Assembly (NCBI GenBank): GCA_964370225.1
Contig: CAYJII010000009.1
Span: 1-64,000, forward strand
Source of the DNA: CAYJII01 sp964370225
GTDB taxonomy: Bacteria > Bacillota > Clostridia > Oscillospirales > Ruminococcaceae
Reading direction: 5' to 3'
DNA: 64,000 nt
This document shows positions 8,477 through 16,667 of the stretch, piece after piece. Below the pieces are notes generated by a model. That model was not told the DNA's origin and ran no database searches. It saw nothing but the letters and a program-made list of their open reading frames with translations. A program made the position numbers and the translations under genes. The first letter of the stretch is position 1. The number at the start of each line of letters is the position of its first letter.

Positions 8477-9451
8477 ATGGGGAAATTCAAAGACATAGAT
8501 TGTCCCATTTGTAATAGTGCATTGGAAAATGGAGAAGATATTGTAATTTGCGATATCTGCGGAGCACCATATCACAGAAAATGTATAGCGGTCGATAAAC
8601 GCTGTATCTACGCTGATTTGCACAGATTGGGCGAATCGTGGGAGATGCCTAAACCAAAAGAGGAAGAAGCACAAAAATTTGCAGGAGACGAGCCAAAGCG
8701 TTGTTCACGCTGTGGCACAATTAACCCTATTAATGGACTTTTTTGCGAAGTATGTGGAAATACACTTAACTCTTCCGAGGCTCAACAACAAAACTTTAAT
8801 AAAAACATGGGAGCCCAAATGCCCGGCGCTCAACCTTTTAACCCGATGGCATCTATGGGACTAAACCCATTCACCACTCCTTTTGGTGGAGTTAACCCTG
8901 ATGAAATTATAGATGACGTTTCCGTTAAAGACTTAACGATATTCGTAAACCAAAATACACCGTACTTTATACCGAAATTTAAGCAGCACTCCGATAATCC
9001 GAAGAGCACTTCTTTTAACTTTGCGGCATTTATCTTTACGGGGATATACTTTTTGTACCGCAAAATGTATGCACTGGGCATATTGTTTTTAGCGCTAACT
9101 GTAATCACAGCACTGCCCGCTTATATAATACAGTTTGATAATTTGCAACAAACTATGGGAATGCAATTTTTTGATATCAATATTGCAGATTGGATGTATA
9201 CAGCCAATTTTATCTTTTCAGTGCTCAATCTCTTGGCGATGTTTTTCTGCGGAGCTTTTGCAAATAAGCTGTATAAAAATCACTGTGTTAAAAAAATCAA
9301 GACAATCGAGAAGACTTATACTGAACATGAAGAATATAATAAACAGCTGACAAAACAGGGGTCTGTATCAAAAACTGTGATATTTATTCTGCTCGGATTA
9401 TACTTTGTTTGGCAAATCTGCCTTTTCTTACTACTAATGGCACAATCTTAG
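8477..9451 (+). CDS. Zinc-ribbon and DUF2628-like membrane protein
   Basis: A 324-residue protein of unknown function. The N-terminus holds a RING/PHD-like metal cluster (CPIC, CDICGAPYHRKC), and CSRCG with CEVCG near 77-98 forms a second zinc ribbon. A linker rich in Gln, Pro and Met follows. The C-terminal half, from about residue 170, resembles DUF2628: FNFAAFIFTGIYFLYRKMY, then several TM segments. I chose the ATG at 8477, not the in-frame ATG at 8465, because 8465 lies inside GAATGGAG, whose GGAG sits six bases before 8477. It may be an envelope-stress or scaffold protein; that is conjecture. Confidence 0.75.
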   Translation: MGKFKDIDCPICNSALENGEDIVICDICGAPYHRKCIAVDKRCIYADLHRLGESWEMPKPKEEEAQKFAGDEPKRCSRCGTINPINGLFCEVCGNTLNSSEAQQQNFNKNMGAQMPGAQPFNPMASMGLNPFTTPFGGVNPDEIIDDVSVKDLTIFVNQNTPYFIPKFKQHSDNPKSTSFNFAAFIFTGIYFLYRKMYALGILFLALTVITALPAYIIQFDNLQQTMGMQFFDINIADWMYTANFIFSVLNLLAMFFCGAFANKLYKNHCVKKIKTIEKTYTEHEEYNKQLTKQGSVSKTVIFILLGLYFVWQICLFLLLMAQS

Positions 9452-9497
9452 TGTAAAGATTTTGTTTCACGTGAAACTAATTATTGTGAAAATATAT

Positions 9498-9534
9498 AAA
9501 AGCGAAATGTCAAGTCTGACATTTCGCTTTTTTT
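9498..9534. terminator. Bidirectional terminator
   Basis: A stem with arms AGCGAAATGTCA and TGACATTTCGCT and a four-base loop is flanked by A and T runs. It lies between the convergent zinc-ribbon gene and the DUF6062 gene. Confidence 0.9.
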
Positions 9535-9537
9535 GTG

Positions 9538-10227
9538 CTAATCTGTTTTACGTGAAGTTAAAAAGTATATAGCTCTCTCGATAGAATCTTTCGAATTGCC
9601 CCAATCTGCGTCTGGGGAAGTATTTCTGTAATCAAACATACTGCAGTAATGCGACACATCTTTTGACAAAATATCAAGTTGGCGCTTAAAAAGCTCTTCT
9701 GAAATCGCCATAAACTCTGGGGTTGTCTTCTTATTCATTTTGCTTTTTGCAAAAGATGTCAGCTCCTCATAATGCGGTAGGCAGAGGTATTCCTGCTCTT
9801 TATAAAGCTGCCTAAACTCAGCATTTTGCTCGTACATATTAACAATAGTGGAGAACATGCGCTCTTTCGCCCAATCGATTTTACTACAAACAAAGCAAGT
9901 TTTTTCCACTTTATCGTCTTTTTTTCGCGAAAACATGCCACTCACAGAAGCTTTTTTGTTCCCTACATTTTGTGGCAACTCTATAAGTAGACTCTGTAGC
10001 ATTAAAGCAAGTGAAAGTCTGTTTTTGCACTTCATCATGATGTCAAAATGTGTTTTGCAAAATCCCAGTCTATTTGTTTCTTGACGAATATCTGGCTCCA
10101 TCATCGCAGCGCCCATGATATATTCGATACAACGACTCTCTAAAGTATCGGATATGCTACAAATCGGGCAGCCACATTTTGGTTCAAACACCTCGCTAAT
10201 CGGTATAGTATATATGCTATCTCTCAT
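9538..10227 (-). CDS. DUF6062 family protein
   Basis: A 229-residue protein with paired cysteines that could bind metal: CGCPIC near residues 17-22, a GFCKTHFD segment near 55-62, CFVC near 110-113 and CLPH near 148-151. The layout (N-terminal CPIC, EYIMGAAMMEPDIR, GFCKTH, LALMLQSLL) matches what I recall of DUF6062, a Clostridia family with no known role. The longest frame would start at a TTG (10245). The ATG at 10227 is better placed behind GGAG (10238-10235). Confidence 0.7.
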   Translation of the reverse strand: MRDSIYTIPISEVFEPKCGCPICSISDTLESRCIEYIMGAAMMEPDIRQETNRLGFCKTHFDIMMKCKNRLSLALMLQSLLIELPQNVGNKKASVSGMFSRKKDDKVEKTCFVCSKIDWAKERMFSTIVNMYEQNAEFRQLYKEQEYLCLPHYEELTSFAKSKMNKKTTPEFMAISEELFKRQLDILSKDVSHYCSMFDYRNTSPDADWGNSKDSIERAIYFLTSRKTD

Positions 10228-10333
10228 AATTTTTCTCCGTTTCAAATATTTTACTGTAAAAACATTAATATAAGTAGTAGCTATTATAACACATATATGC
10301 TATAATTAAAAGAAAATTTTAAAGGAAATATCT

Positions 10334-11200
10334 ATGAATTATGAAATAAATGGTAATGATTTGCTCTACTATATAAAGGAAGATGAATTTTCAGTGAATG
10401 ATACATTGGATTGTGGACAATGTTTTCGCTTTGATAAAATTTGCGAGAAATCTTTTGTTGGCGTCCATTTAAACAAAAGACTACATATCACACAATTTGA
10501 AGATTACGTTTTATTTAAAGACACGAGCGAAGACGATTTTTTGCGGATTTGGTGTGATTTTTTTGATTTGCACACAGATTATAGCGAAATAAAGTCACAG
10601 CTTTCATTTGACCCTACTATTAATGCTGCAATTTCATATTGTCCTGGTATAAGAATTTTGCGTCAGGACGCTTGGGAGGCAATTTGTTCGTTTATTATTT
10701 CGCAAAATAATAATATCCCGAGGATAAAAGGAATTATCGCTAGGCTTTGTGAAAATTTTGGCAATTACATTTGCGAGGAAGAAGGCAAAGGTGCACTTTA
10801 CACTTTCCCAAGTGCAGAGGTGCTTGCTCAAAAAACAGTTTCCGATTTAGAATGTCTTAGAGCTGGATTTAGGGCGAAGTATATTATAGATGCAGCTACA
10901 AAAATTGCAAGTGGACAAATCGATGTAATGGCGATTAAGCAAATGGAGCTAACCGATGCGCAAAAATCGCTAGAACAAATTGTAGGCGTTGGTCCAAAAG
11001 TAGCACAATGCGCTTTACTCTTTGGTTTTTATCGCATGGAAGCATTTCCAATTGACGTATGGATAAAGAAAGCTTTAGACTACTTTTATGCAGACGGTTT
11101 CCCAAAAGAAGCCTCACACTACGCTGGGATAGCACAACAATACATATTCCACTATATAAGAAGTTGCGACCATGCCATACCTCAAGAATATAAAAAGTAA
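10334..11200 (+). CDS. ogg: 8-oxoguanine DNA glycosylase / AP lyase (OGG1-like)
   Basis: A 288-residue base-excision repair enzyme. An OGG-type N-terminal domain (about 1-115, including DTLDCGQCFRF) is followed by an HhH-GPD fold. ISQNNNIPRIKGI near 119-131 matches the OGG family. The HhH motif GVGPKVAQC near 217-225 carries the catalytic Lys, and the catalytic Asp lies in FPIDVWIKKALD about 20 residues later. It should remove 8-oxoguanine from DNA and nick the abasic site. It is a single gene with an AAAGGAAA ribosome site. Confidence 0.88.
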   Translation: MNYEINGNDLLYYIKEDEFSVNDTLDCGQCFRFDKICEKSFVGVHLNKRLHITQFEDYVLFKDTSEDDFLRIWCDFFDLHTDYSEIKSQLSFDPTINAAISYCPGIRILRQDAWEAICSFIISQNNNIPRIKGIIARLCENFGNYICEEEGKGALYTFPSAEVLAQKTVSDLECLRAGFRAKYIIDAATKIASGQIDVMAIKQMELTDAQKSLEQIVGVGPKVAQCALLFGFYRMEAFPIDVWIKKALDYFYADGFPKEASHYAGIAQQYIFHYIRSCDHAIPQEYKK

Positions 11201-11339
11201 TAAATATGACACAAAATCATCTTCCTGTAAATGGTAAAATGCACAAAGATGTTGAAAGAATTTTGTGATTGGACAAAGTCGTTTTTTGTCAAAAAGGTTA
11301 CTTTTTGTACAATATTAGGCAATATAGATAAAGTATTTT

Positions 11340-11398
11340 TTGAAACTTTGGGTAATAAGGTACTATATTTTGTGATAAAATTTTGATATAGTTATAAC
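11340..11398 (+). promoter_or_regulatory. Two candidate promoters of msmX
   Basis: P1 is TTGAAA (11340-11345), 18 bases, TATATT (11364-11369). P2 is TTGTGA (11370-11375), 17 bases, TATAAC (11393-11398). The rest of the 248-base gap after ogg is AT-rich; I see no other gene or clear terminator in it. Confidence 0.5.
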
Positions 11399-11448
11399 AG
11401 TTAATTTTACTACCAAATTTACCAAAGAATTTTTTAGGAGGATATATT

Positions 11449-12570
11449 ATGGCAAGTTTAACACTTAAAGGTATTTACAAAAAATATGCAGGAAATGTTG
11501 TCGCTGTTAGTGACTTCAATCTTGATATCGAAGACAAAGAGTTTATAATCTTGGTTGGTCCATCTGGTTGTGGTAAATCTACTACACTACGTATGATCGC
11601 TGGATTAGAAGAAATTTCTGAGGGCGAACTACTTATCGGCGACAGAATCGTTAATGACGTTGCTCCAAAAGACCGTGACATCGCAATGGTGTTCCAAAAC
11701 TACGCACTATACCCACATATGACAGTTTTCGAAAACATGGCTTTCGGTCTAAAACTAAGAAAAACTCCAAAAGACGAAATCAAACGTCGTGTTGAAGAAG
11801 CAGCTAGAGTTCTAGACATCGCTCACCTTCTTGACAGAAAACCAAAAGCACTTTCTGGTGGTCAACGCCAACGTGTTGCTTTGGGACGTGCTATCGTTCG
11901 TGAACCACAAGTATTCCTACTTGACGAACCACTATCAAACCTTGACGCAAAATTGCGTGCACAAATGAGGACTGAGCTTTCAAAACTACACTTACGTCTT
12001 GGTACTACATTTATCTACGTTACTCATGACCAAACAGAGGCAATGACAATGGGTACTAGAATCGTTGTTATGAAAGATGGTTTCATCCAACAAGTTGATA
12101 CTCCTCAAAACCTATACGAAAAACCAACTAACCTTTTCGTTGCTGGATTTATCGGTTCACCACAAATGAACTTTATCGACGCTAAAGTTGTTGAGAAAAA
12201 CTCAAAAATTTGCTTAGAGTTCGGAAATGGTACTGTTAATTCTCTAGAACTTCCAGAATCAAAAATCAACGAAGCAGTTAAAGCTTCTATTGGTAAAGAT
12301 GTTATTTTAGGCGTTCGTCCTGAAAGTTTACATGATGAAGAAATGTTCTTATCTACTGCTACTACTGGTATCGTAGAATGCCAAGTTGACGTTACTGAGC
12401 TTATGGGTGCTGAAACTTATCTATACCTAAATTTAGATGGTATCAACATGACTGCTAGAGTATCACCTCGTTCAACTGCTAAACCTGGCGATACTATTAA
12501 AGTTGCTATCGATGTTAACAGAATTCATATCTTTGATAAAGAAACAGAAAGAGCAATTTGCACTAACTAA
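11449..12570 (+). CDS. msmX: Multi-sugar ABC importer ATPase (MsmX/UgpC type)
   Basis: A 373-residue cytoplasmic ATPase that energises carbohydrate ABC importers. Walker A GPSGCGKST near 37-45, Q-loop at MVFQNYALYPHMTV, signature LSGGQRQRVALGRA near 134-147, Walker B VFLLDEPLSNLDA and the switch His (VTHD) are all intact. From about residue 240 a regulatory OB-fold (TOBE) domain follows, as in MalK/UgpC. No permease or binding-protein genes are adjacent, which fits the MsmX pattern of one ATPase shared by several importers. It has an AGGAGG site, its own promoters and a strong terminator, suggesting high expression. Confidence 0.93.
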   Translation: MASLTLKGIYKKYAGNVVAVSDFNLDIEDKEFIILVGPSGCGKSTTLRMIAGLEEISEGELLIGDRIVNDVAPKDRDIAMVFQNYALYPHMTVFENMAFGLKLRKTPKDEIKRRVEEAARVLDIAHLLDRKPKALSGGQRQRVALGRAIVREPQVFLLDEPLSNLDAKLRAQMRTELSKLHLRLGTTFIYVTHDQTEAMTMGTRIVVMKDGFIQQVDTPQNLYEKPTNLFVAGFIGSPQMNFIDAKVVEKNSKICLEFGNGTVNSLELPESKINEAVKASIGKDVILGVRPESLHDEEMFLSTATTGIVECQVDVTELMGAETYLYLNLDGINMTARVSPRSTAKPGDTIKVAIDVNRIHIFDKETERAICTN

Positions 12571-12583
12571 TATTAGTATAAAT

Positions 12584-12620
12584 AAATTCCTCCACGGTAA
12601 TAATCGTGGAGGAATTTTTT
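12584..12620 (+). terminator. msmX terminator
   Basis: The arms AAATTCCTCCACG and CGTGGAGGAATTT are followed by a T-run. Confidence 0.93.
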
Positions 12621-12633
12621 GCGCAAATTTTTC

Positions 12634-12662
12634 TTGTGTTCTTATACTTTTTTTGCTATAAT
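12634..12662 (+). promoter_or_regulatory. Promoter of GNAT-SnoaL gene
   Basis: TTGTGT (12634-12639), 17 bases, TATAAT (12657-12662). The gene begins at 12760. Confidence 0.65.
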
Positions 12663-12759
12663 GTACCTTAACTTCGCTAATATCCATTCGCAAAAACATC
12701 GGAAAAGACATCGGTGATGACGAACAATTTGAATTTGCGATTATATAAAGGAGAAAAAA

Positions 12760-13575
12760 ATGAGTTTTACAATAAGAAAAGCTACAGGCAGCGACAAATC
12801 TGCTGTCCTTGCATTAGGACGCAAAACTGTAGATGTGTACGAACGCACACATCTAGGCGACGAAGCAGCAGACAGTTATATTAACAGTGGCGCTTGCGAC
12901 CGCGACTTAAGCAAAATTTATGATAACGCTACTATTATTTTAGACGACGACAAGCTTGCTGGCTTTTTGTTTGCCGACAAAAACGAAATCCAAGGGCTTT
13001 CTGTCGATGTTCCTTACTGGGGCAAAGGTATCGCGCAAAAGTTAATTGCGTACGCTAGCACAAATATTTTCGCTGACTATGACGAGATTATGCTCGAATG
13101 CTTCGTGACTTCTCCACGAGCAAACAGATTTTATCAGAAAATGGGCTTTAAAAATTGCGGTATAGTTGATGGTGACGGCGGAAGTCGCATTGTGTATAAA
13201 AGAAAAATTAATGGAGAAGACATGTCTCCAAAAGATATTTTGCTAAAATGGATTGACAGTTTTAACAATGCAAACGCAACCCATTTAGCTCAGCTTTATG
13301 CAGAAAACGCAGTTAACCACCAAGTTGTAACTGACCCTGTTGTGGGCAAAAGTGCGATTTTCGAGCGCTTTGTTGAAGAGTTTAACACAGCCGAAATGGT
13401 GTGCATTCTCGATAATATTTTCGAAGATGGCGAGTGGGCAATAATGGAATGGCGTGACCCAAAAGGTTTTAGAGGTTGCGGTTTTTTCCATATTGTTGAC
13501 GGGAAAATTGTGTTCCAACGTGGATATATGGATAAATTGAGTTTCCTTAAAATGAACGACTTGCCAATTGAATGA
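12760..13575 (+). CDS. GNAT acetyltransferase fused to SnoaL-like domain
   Basis: A 271-residue two-domain protein. Residues 1-150 form a GNAT N-acetyltransferase: the acetyl-CoA loop is in SVDVPYWGKGIAQKLI near 83-98, and ANRFYQKMGFK near 124-134 is the C-terminal GNAT motif. From about 155, DILLKWIDSFNNAN and the following alpha+beta segment resemble a SnoaL/NTF2-like fold, which binds small molecules. The acyl acceptor is unknown. It has an AAAGGAG ribosome site seven bases upstream. A sequencing fusion of two genes is unlikely, because the frame is continuous with no internal ribosome site of note. Confidence 0.8.
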   Translation: MSFTIRKATGSDKSAVLALGRKTVDVYERTHLGDEAADSYINSGACDRDLSKIYDNATIILDDDKLAGFLFADKNEIQGLSVDVPYWGKGIAQKLIAYASTNIFADYDEIMLECFVTSPRANRFYQKMGFKNCGIVDGDGGSRIVYKRKINGEDMSPKDILLKWIDSFNNANATHLAQLYAENAVNHQVVTDPVVGKSAIFERFVEEFNTAEMVCILDNIFEDGEWAIMEWRDPKGFRGCGFFHIVDGKIVFQRGYMDKLSFLKMNDLPIE

Positions 13576-13593
13576 ATTTTGCCTAATAAAATT

Positions 13594-13630
13594 AAAACAA
13601 CCTCAAAACAAATAGTTTTGAGGTTGTTTT
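13594..13630. terminator. Bidirectional terminator
   Basis: Perfect 16-base arms, AAAACAACCTCAAAAC and its complement, surround a five-base loop between two convergent genes. The outer A/T runs supply a U-tract in both directions. Confidence 0.9.
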
Positions 13631-13635
13631 CTGCT

Positions 13636-14343
13636 TTACTTCAATATTTCAGGGTAATTCGTGATAATACAGTCGACACCCAGCTCTTTTAGCTTTAACG
13701 CATCTTCTTTCTCGTTGACTGTCCACACGTTCACAGCGATATTTTCGCCATGACAGCTATCTACAATTTCTTTCGTCACACAATAGTAAAACGGATGAAT
13801 GCAGTTAAATTCATGCTTATTGCAATATTCGTGCACATCCAAAATATTCGAGCCATAAAGTGGAGCCATTCTCACACTCGAGTTAATTGCTCTTGCATCT
13901 TTAATCGCTTGGTGATCAAAAGATGAGATGATAATTCTTTGTGCAATTCCAGAATTTTCGACAGCTGCCATCACTTTTTCCGTCTGCCTTTTATTATACC
14001 AAGCGGGCAATGTCTTAATCTCAATATTAAGTTCCATGTCAGTCGTCTTCAGCCAATCTAAAACTTCGTCCAATGTTGGAATTTGTACACCCTTAAACTC
14101 ATCTGCGTACCATGAACCATAGTCATAACTTTTAAGCTCTGCATATGTTTTATTCATGACGAGCCCTTCCCCATTCGAGGTCCTCTTGATATCCTCGTCG
14201 TGAATTACCACAAGCACATCATCGGCAGTTAGATGCACATCAAGCTCGATGCCGTCTGCACCCATTTCGTGGGATAATTTAAATGCTTCCATAGTGTTTT
14301 CAGGAGCGTGTCCGCTTGCCCCTCTATGCGCGAAAATTTTCAT
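13636..14343 (-). CDS. Glycerophosphodiester phosphodiesterase
   Basis: A 235-residue GDPD TIM barrel that hydrolyses glycerophosphodiesters to glycerol 3-phosphate and an alcohol. HRGASGHAPENT at residues 5-16 carries the catalytic His and Arg, GIELDVHLT near 33-41 the metal-binding Glu and Asp, and VIHDEDIKRTSNG near 47-59 the second catalytic His. No signal peptide is seen, so it is cytoplasmic (UgpQ-like). I chose the ATG at 14343: GGAGG is one base from the upstream ATG at 14352 but nine from this one. Confidence 0.92.
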   Translation of the reverse strand: MKIFAHRGASGHAPENTMEAFKLSHEMGADGIELDVHLTADDVLVVIHDEDIKRTSNGEGLVMNKTYAELKSYDYGSWYADEFKGVQIPTLDEVLDWLKTTDMELNIEIKTLPAWYNKRQTEKVMAAVENSGIAQRIIISSFDHQAIKDARAINSSVRMAPLYGSNILDVHEYCNKHEFNCIHPFYYCVTKEIVDSCHGENIAVNVWTVNEKEDALKLKELGVDCIITNYPEILK

Positions 14344-14474
14344 ATACTTCATCCTCCGATATTATAGAGTTCTACTTTTATTTAAGTATAGTACAAATCC
14401 ATACAGTTTGCAAGTCATCAGCCGTCACAAATTCGCTTTTATGCATTTTATTATCATAATATCCTTAAAATAAT

Positions 14475-14510
14475 AAAAACTGTCCCAATAAAAATTAGGA
14501 CAGTCTTTTT
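14475..14510 (-). terminator. Terminator of the ung-nudF operon
   Basis: On the minus strand, ACTGTCC and GGACAGT form the stem, followed by TTTTTATTATTT just past nudF. Confidence 0.8.
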
Positions 14511-14515
14511 CATAC

Positions 14516-15064
14516 TTATTTTATAGTACCGATATCAATCATTCGCTTCGTCTTCAAAATAGCTGTTTGCGTCTTGCCATCTTTAATCTCACCATTCATT
14601 ACCATCTCAACGAGCTTATCTATATGAACACAGTCCACCTCTAAAAATTCGTCCTCGTCTAGATTTTGCTCGCTCTTATGCAAATCTGTCGCAAGGTAAG
14701 TGTATATAACTTCATCTAAATAACCTGCTGTCGGATAAAATTCGCCGAGCGAAACATAGTTTTTCGCCACAACGCCCACTTCTTCTAGTAGTTCGCGTTT
14801 ACCGCATTCTAGTGGGTCTTCACCCTTTTCAAGCTTGCCTGCTGGAATTTCCATGAGCACCGTCCTGTATGGATATCTAAACTGATTAACCACATATATT
14901 TCGTGGTTTTCAGTCAGTGCTACTATGCATACTCCCCCGTTGTGGTGCACCACTTCTCTTATTGCAGTTGCATCGTTTTCAAGCTTTACAGTGTCCTTGT
15001 AAAGTGTTATCACTCGTCCTTCAAAAATTTTTTGGCTATCTATAGTTTGTTCTGTTAATTTCAC
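14516..15064 (-). CDS. nudF: NUDIX hydrolase, ADP-ribose pyrophosphatase type
   Basis: A 182-residue cytoplasmic hydrolase. The Nudix box is intact (GKLEKGEDPLECGKRELLEEVG near residues 76-97), with the catalytic Glu residues. The upstream VNQFRYP and EIPAGKLE segments are typical of the ADP-ribose pyrophosphatase subfamily, which cleaves ADP-ribose to AMP and ribose 5-phosphate. It starts at GTG behind an AGGAG site. It is the last gene of a six-gene leftward run, 18 bases after its neighbour. Confidence 0.88.
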   Translation of the reverse strand: MKLTEQTIDSQKIFEGRVITLYKDTVKLENDATAIREVVHHNGGVCIVALTENHEIYVVNQFRYPYRTVLMEIPAGKLEKGEDPLECGKRELLEEVGVVAKNYVSLGEFYPTAGYLDEVIYTYLATDLHKSEQNLDEDEFLEVDCVHIDKLVEMVMNGEIKDGKTQTAILKTKRMIDIGTIK

Positions 15065-15082
15065 TTTAATACTCCTTTAATA

Positions 15083-16165
15083 TCAGTATATCACCGCACC
15101 GTATTTCTCTGCGATTTCCATTAGCTCTTCTTTTGGTATGCTGCTATCAGAGTTTATCATCGCTACCCCACTATATAGCATAAGTGCTAGTCTCAGCGAA
15201 ATCCCATCATGCGAGCAAATGCAAAATGGCAAGTTTGATAAATGCGCATTTTTTCCAAAGTCTTTTGCGTCATCTACTGTGTTAATTTCAATCATTATGA
15301 CATCAAAGCTCTCATCCTCAAGCTCAATAAACACATCCGCCATATCCACAGAACACTCGACAATCTGCGAGCCTTCAATGCTATCGTAATATAGATTGTA
15401 CACCTGATTTTCGTCCGTTAGCACAATTTCGCCCACGCCAGTATCCTCATCGGATACTGGAATTTGTTCCACGAAAAAAACCTCGTCTTCTCTTGGTACA
15501 ATCAGCGGAATTTTCGCATGAATTTCCAGCTCTTTTCTCAACTCGAGCGTTTCTGTGCTGTCAATACTCCTACTAAATCCGACTGCACTAGCACCGATAC
15601 TTTGTAGCATTATAAGCGCACTGAGCACACTCTTTTCGTTAATAAGCATCCCATCCTCGTCAGTTTTCATGCTCACAAAAATAGGTTTATGGAATTTAGT
15701 TAGCGATAAAACTGCCGCCCTAGCATGTGCGATTGAGGTCATTTCGTTTAGATAAATCACATCCACACCAGCACTTACTAAAATATTCCCCTGTCGTCTA
15801 TAAATATGCATCAGCTGTGTAAAAAGCACTTCGCCAAAAGGTTCTGGCACAAGGTCAACCTCAGAAATCACGCCTGCAATGACTTTTTCTCCTGCAAATT
15901 CCCTCGTTCTTTCCACAAGCGCCGTGTTAATCTGTTCAATATCCCCATCTACTCCCCATTTTTTTAGATGTTCGCTTGTCGCAAACATAGTCGGAGCGAA
16001 GATAATATCAGCACCTGACAAAACTTGTGTTTCTACAAATTTTTCGTGCTCACACGCGTTATTAAGTGCCCATATTGCAGGGCACTCAGTTTCGCTTATA
16101 TTCTTATAATAATTTTTATTATTTATGCCACTCATCATAAGCGGCACGGATAAATCGACGTCCAT
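15083..16165 (-). CDS. Homocysteine S-methyltransferase-fold protein lacking zinc cysteines
   Basis: A 360-residue protein whose layout follows the HMT domain of MetH/BhmT enzymes: LSGADIIFAPTMFATSEHL near 48-66, VIAGVISEVDLVPEPFG near 95-111, LVSAGVDVIYLNEMTS near 127-142. The usual zinc ligands are missing. The GxNC position reads GFSRS near residue 200, and the C-terminal GGCCGT position reads INSDSS near 340. It is therefore unlikely to activate homocysteine thiol with zinc and may be a remodelled or non-catalytic member. The start at 16165 is set by GGAGG; the longer frame begins at a TTG inside that site. It is the fifth gene of the ung-nudF run. Confidence 0.7.
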   Translation of the reverse strand: MDVDLSVPLMMSGINNKNYYKNISETECPAIWALNNACEHEKFVETQVLSGADIIFAPTMFATSEHLKKWGVDGDIEQINTALVERTREFAGEKVIAGVISEVDLVPEPFGEVLFTQLMHIYRRQGNILVSAGVDVIYLNEMTSIAHARAAVLSLTKFHKPIFVSMKTDEDGMLINEKSVLSALIMLQSIGASAVGFSRSIDSTETLELRKELEIHAKIPLIVPREDEVFFVEQIPVSDEDTGVGEIVLTDENQVYNLYYDSIEGSQIVECSVDMADVFIELEDESFDVIMIEINTVDDAKDFGKNAHLSNLPFCICSHDGISLRLALMLYSGVAMINSDSSIPKEELMEIAEKYGAVIY

Positions 16166-16194
16166 TTCTTCCTCCAAAATACTGTAAATCGACT

Positions 16195-16644
16195 TTATTG
16201 TGCAGTAATATCGCCACTTGCTTCTTTAATATTTATATGCACTTCGTTATCGCTCACATGGCTTGAGTTTATATCAAGTGAATACTTAAACTCTAAGTCT
16301 CCGCCATGCTCATCTAAGTTAATCTTAACCTTTGAGCCACTCACTCCAATTAAAATTTCACCCTGCATTGTGTAATAATACCCAACATTGCGCTGGCCTT
16401 CTTTTACCACTAAATTTGAGCGCAACTCGCCATGTCTTATCAGTGAAACTATATTATCAGGAGCAATTTTTAGCGTAGTTTTTGTTCCCTCAAAACCAGT
16501 AGTTTCACTTTCTTCATATGTTATATAATAGCTATCTTCTTTTAAATAAAAGTTCCCCGTTGTAAATAATTCTGTGGTATCCTCTTCTCCGTCAACAACC
16601 TGAATACCTTTTATGCTAATAAGTACTTCTTTTTTCATAAACAT
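16195..16644 (-). CDS. DUF1934 family protein
   Basis: A 149-residue, beta-rich cytoplasmic protein resembling DUF1934 (calycin-like barrel). VLISIKGIQ at the start, YYITYEE near 36-42, the central ETTGFEGTKTTLKI and GVSGSKVKINLDEHGGDLEFKY near 101-120 match the family as I know it. Function is unknown. It lies between murI and the methyltransferase-like gene. The second codon but one is also ATG (16638); GAGG spacing does not clearly separate the two starts. Confidence 0.75.
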   Translation of the reverse strand: MFMKKEVLISIKGIQVVDGEEDTTELFTTGNFYLKEDSYYITYEESETTGFEGTKTTLKIAPDNIVSLIRHGELRSNLVVKEGQRNVGYYYTMQGEILIGVSGSKVKINLDEHGGDLEFKYSLDINSSHVSDNEVHINIKEASGDITAQ

Positions 16645-16667
16645 CGCACCTCTTTCTTCTCTATCCC

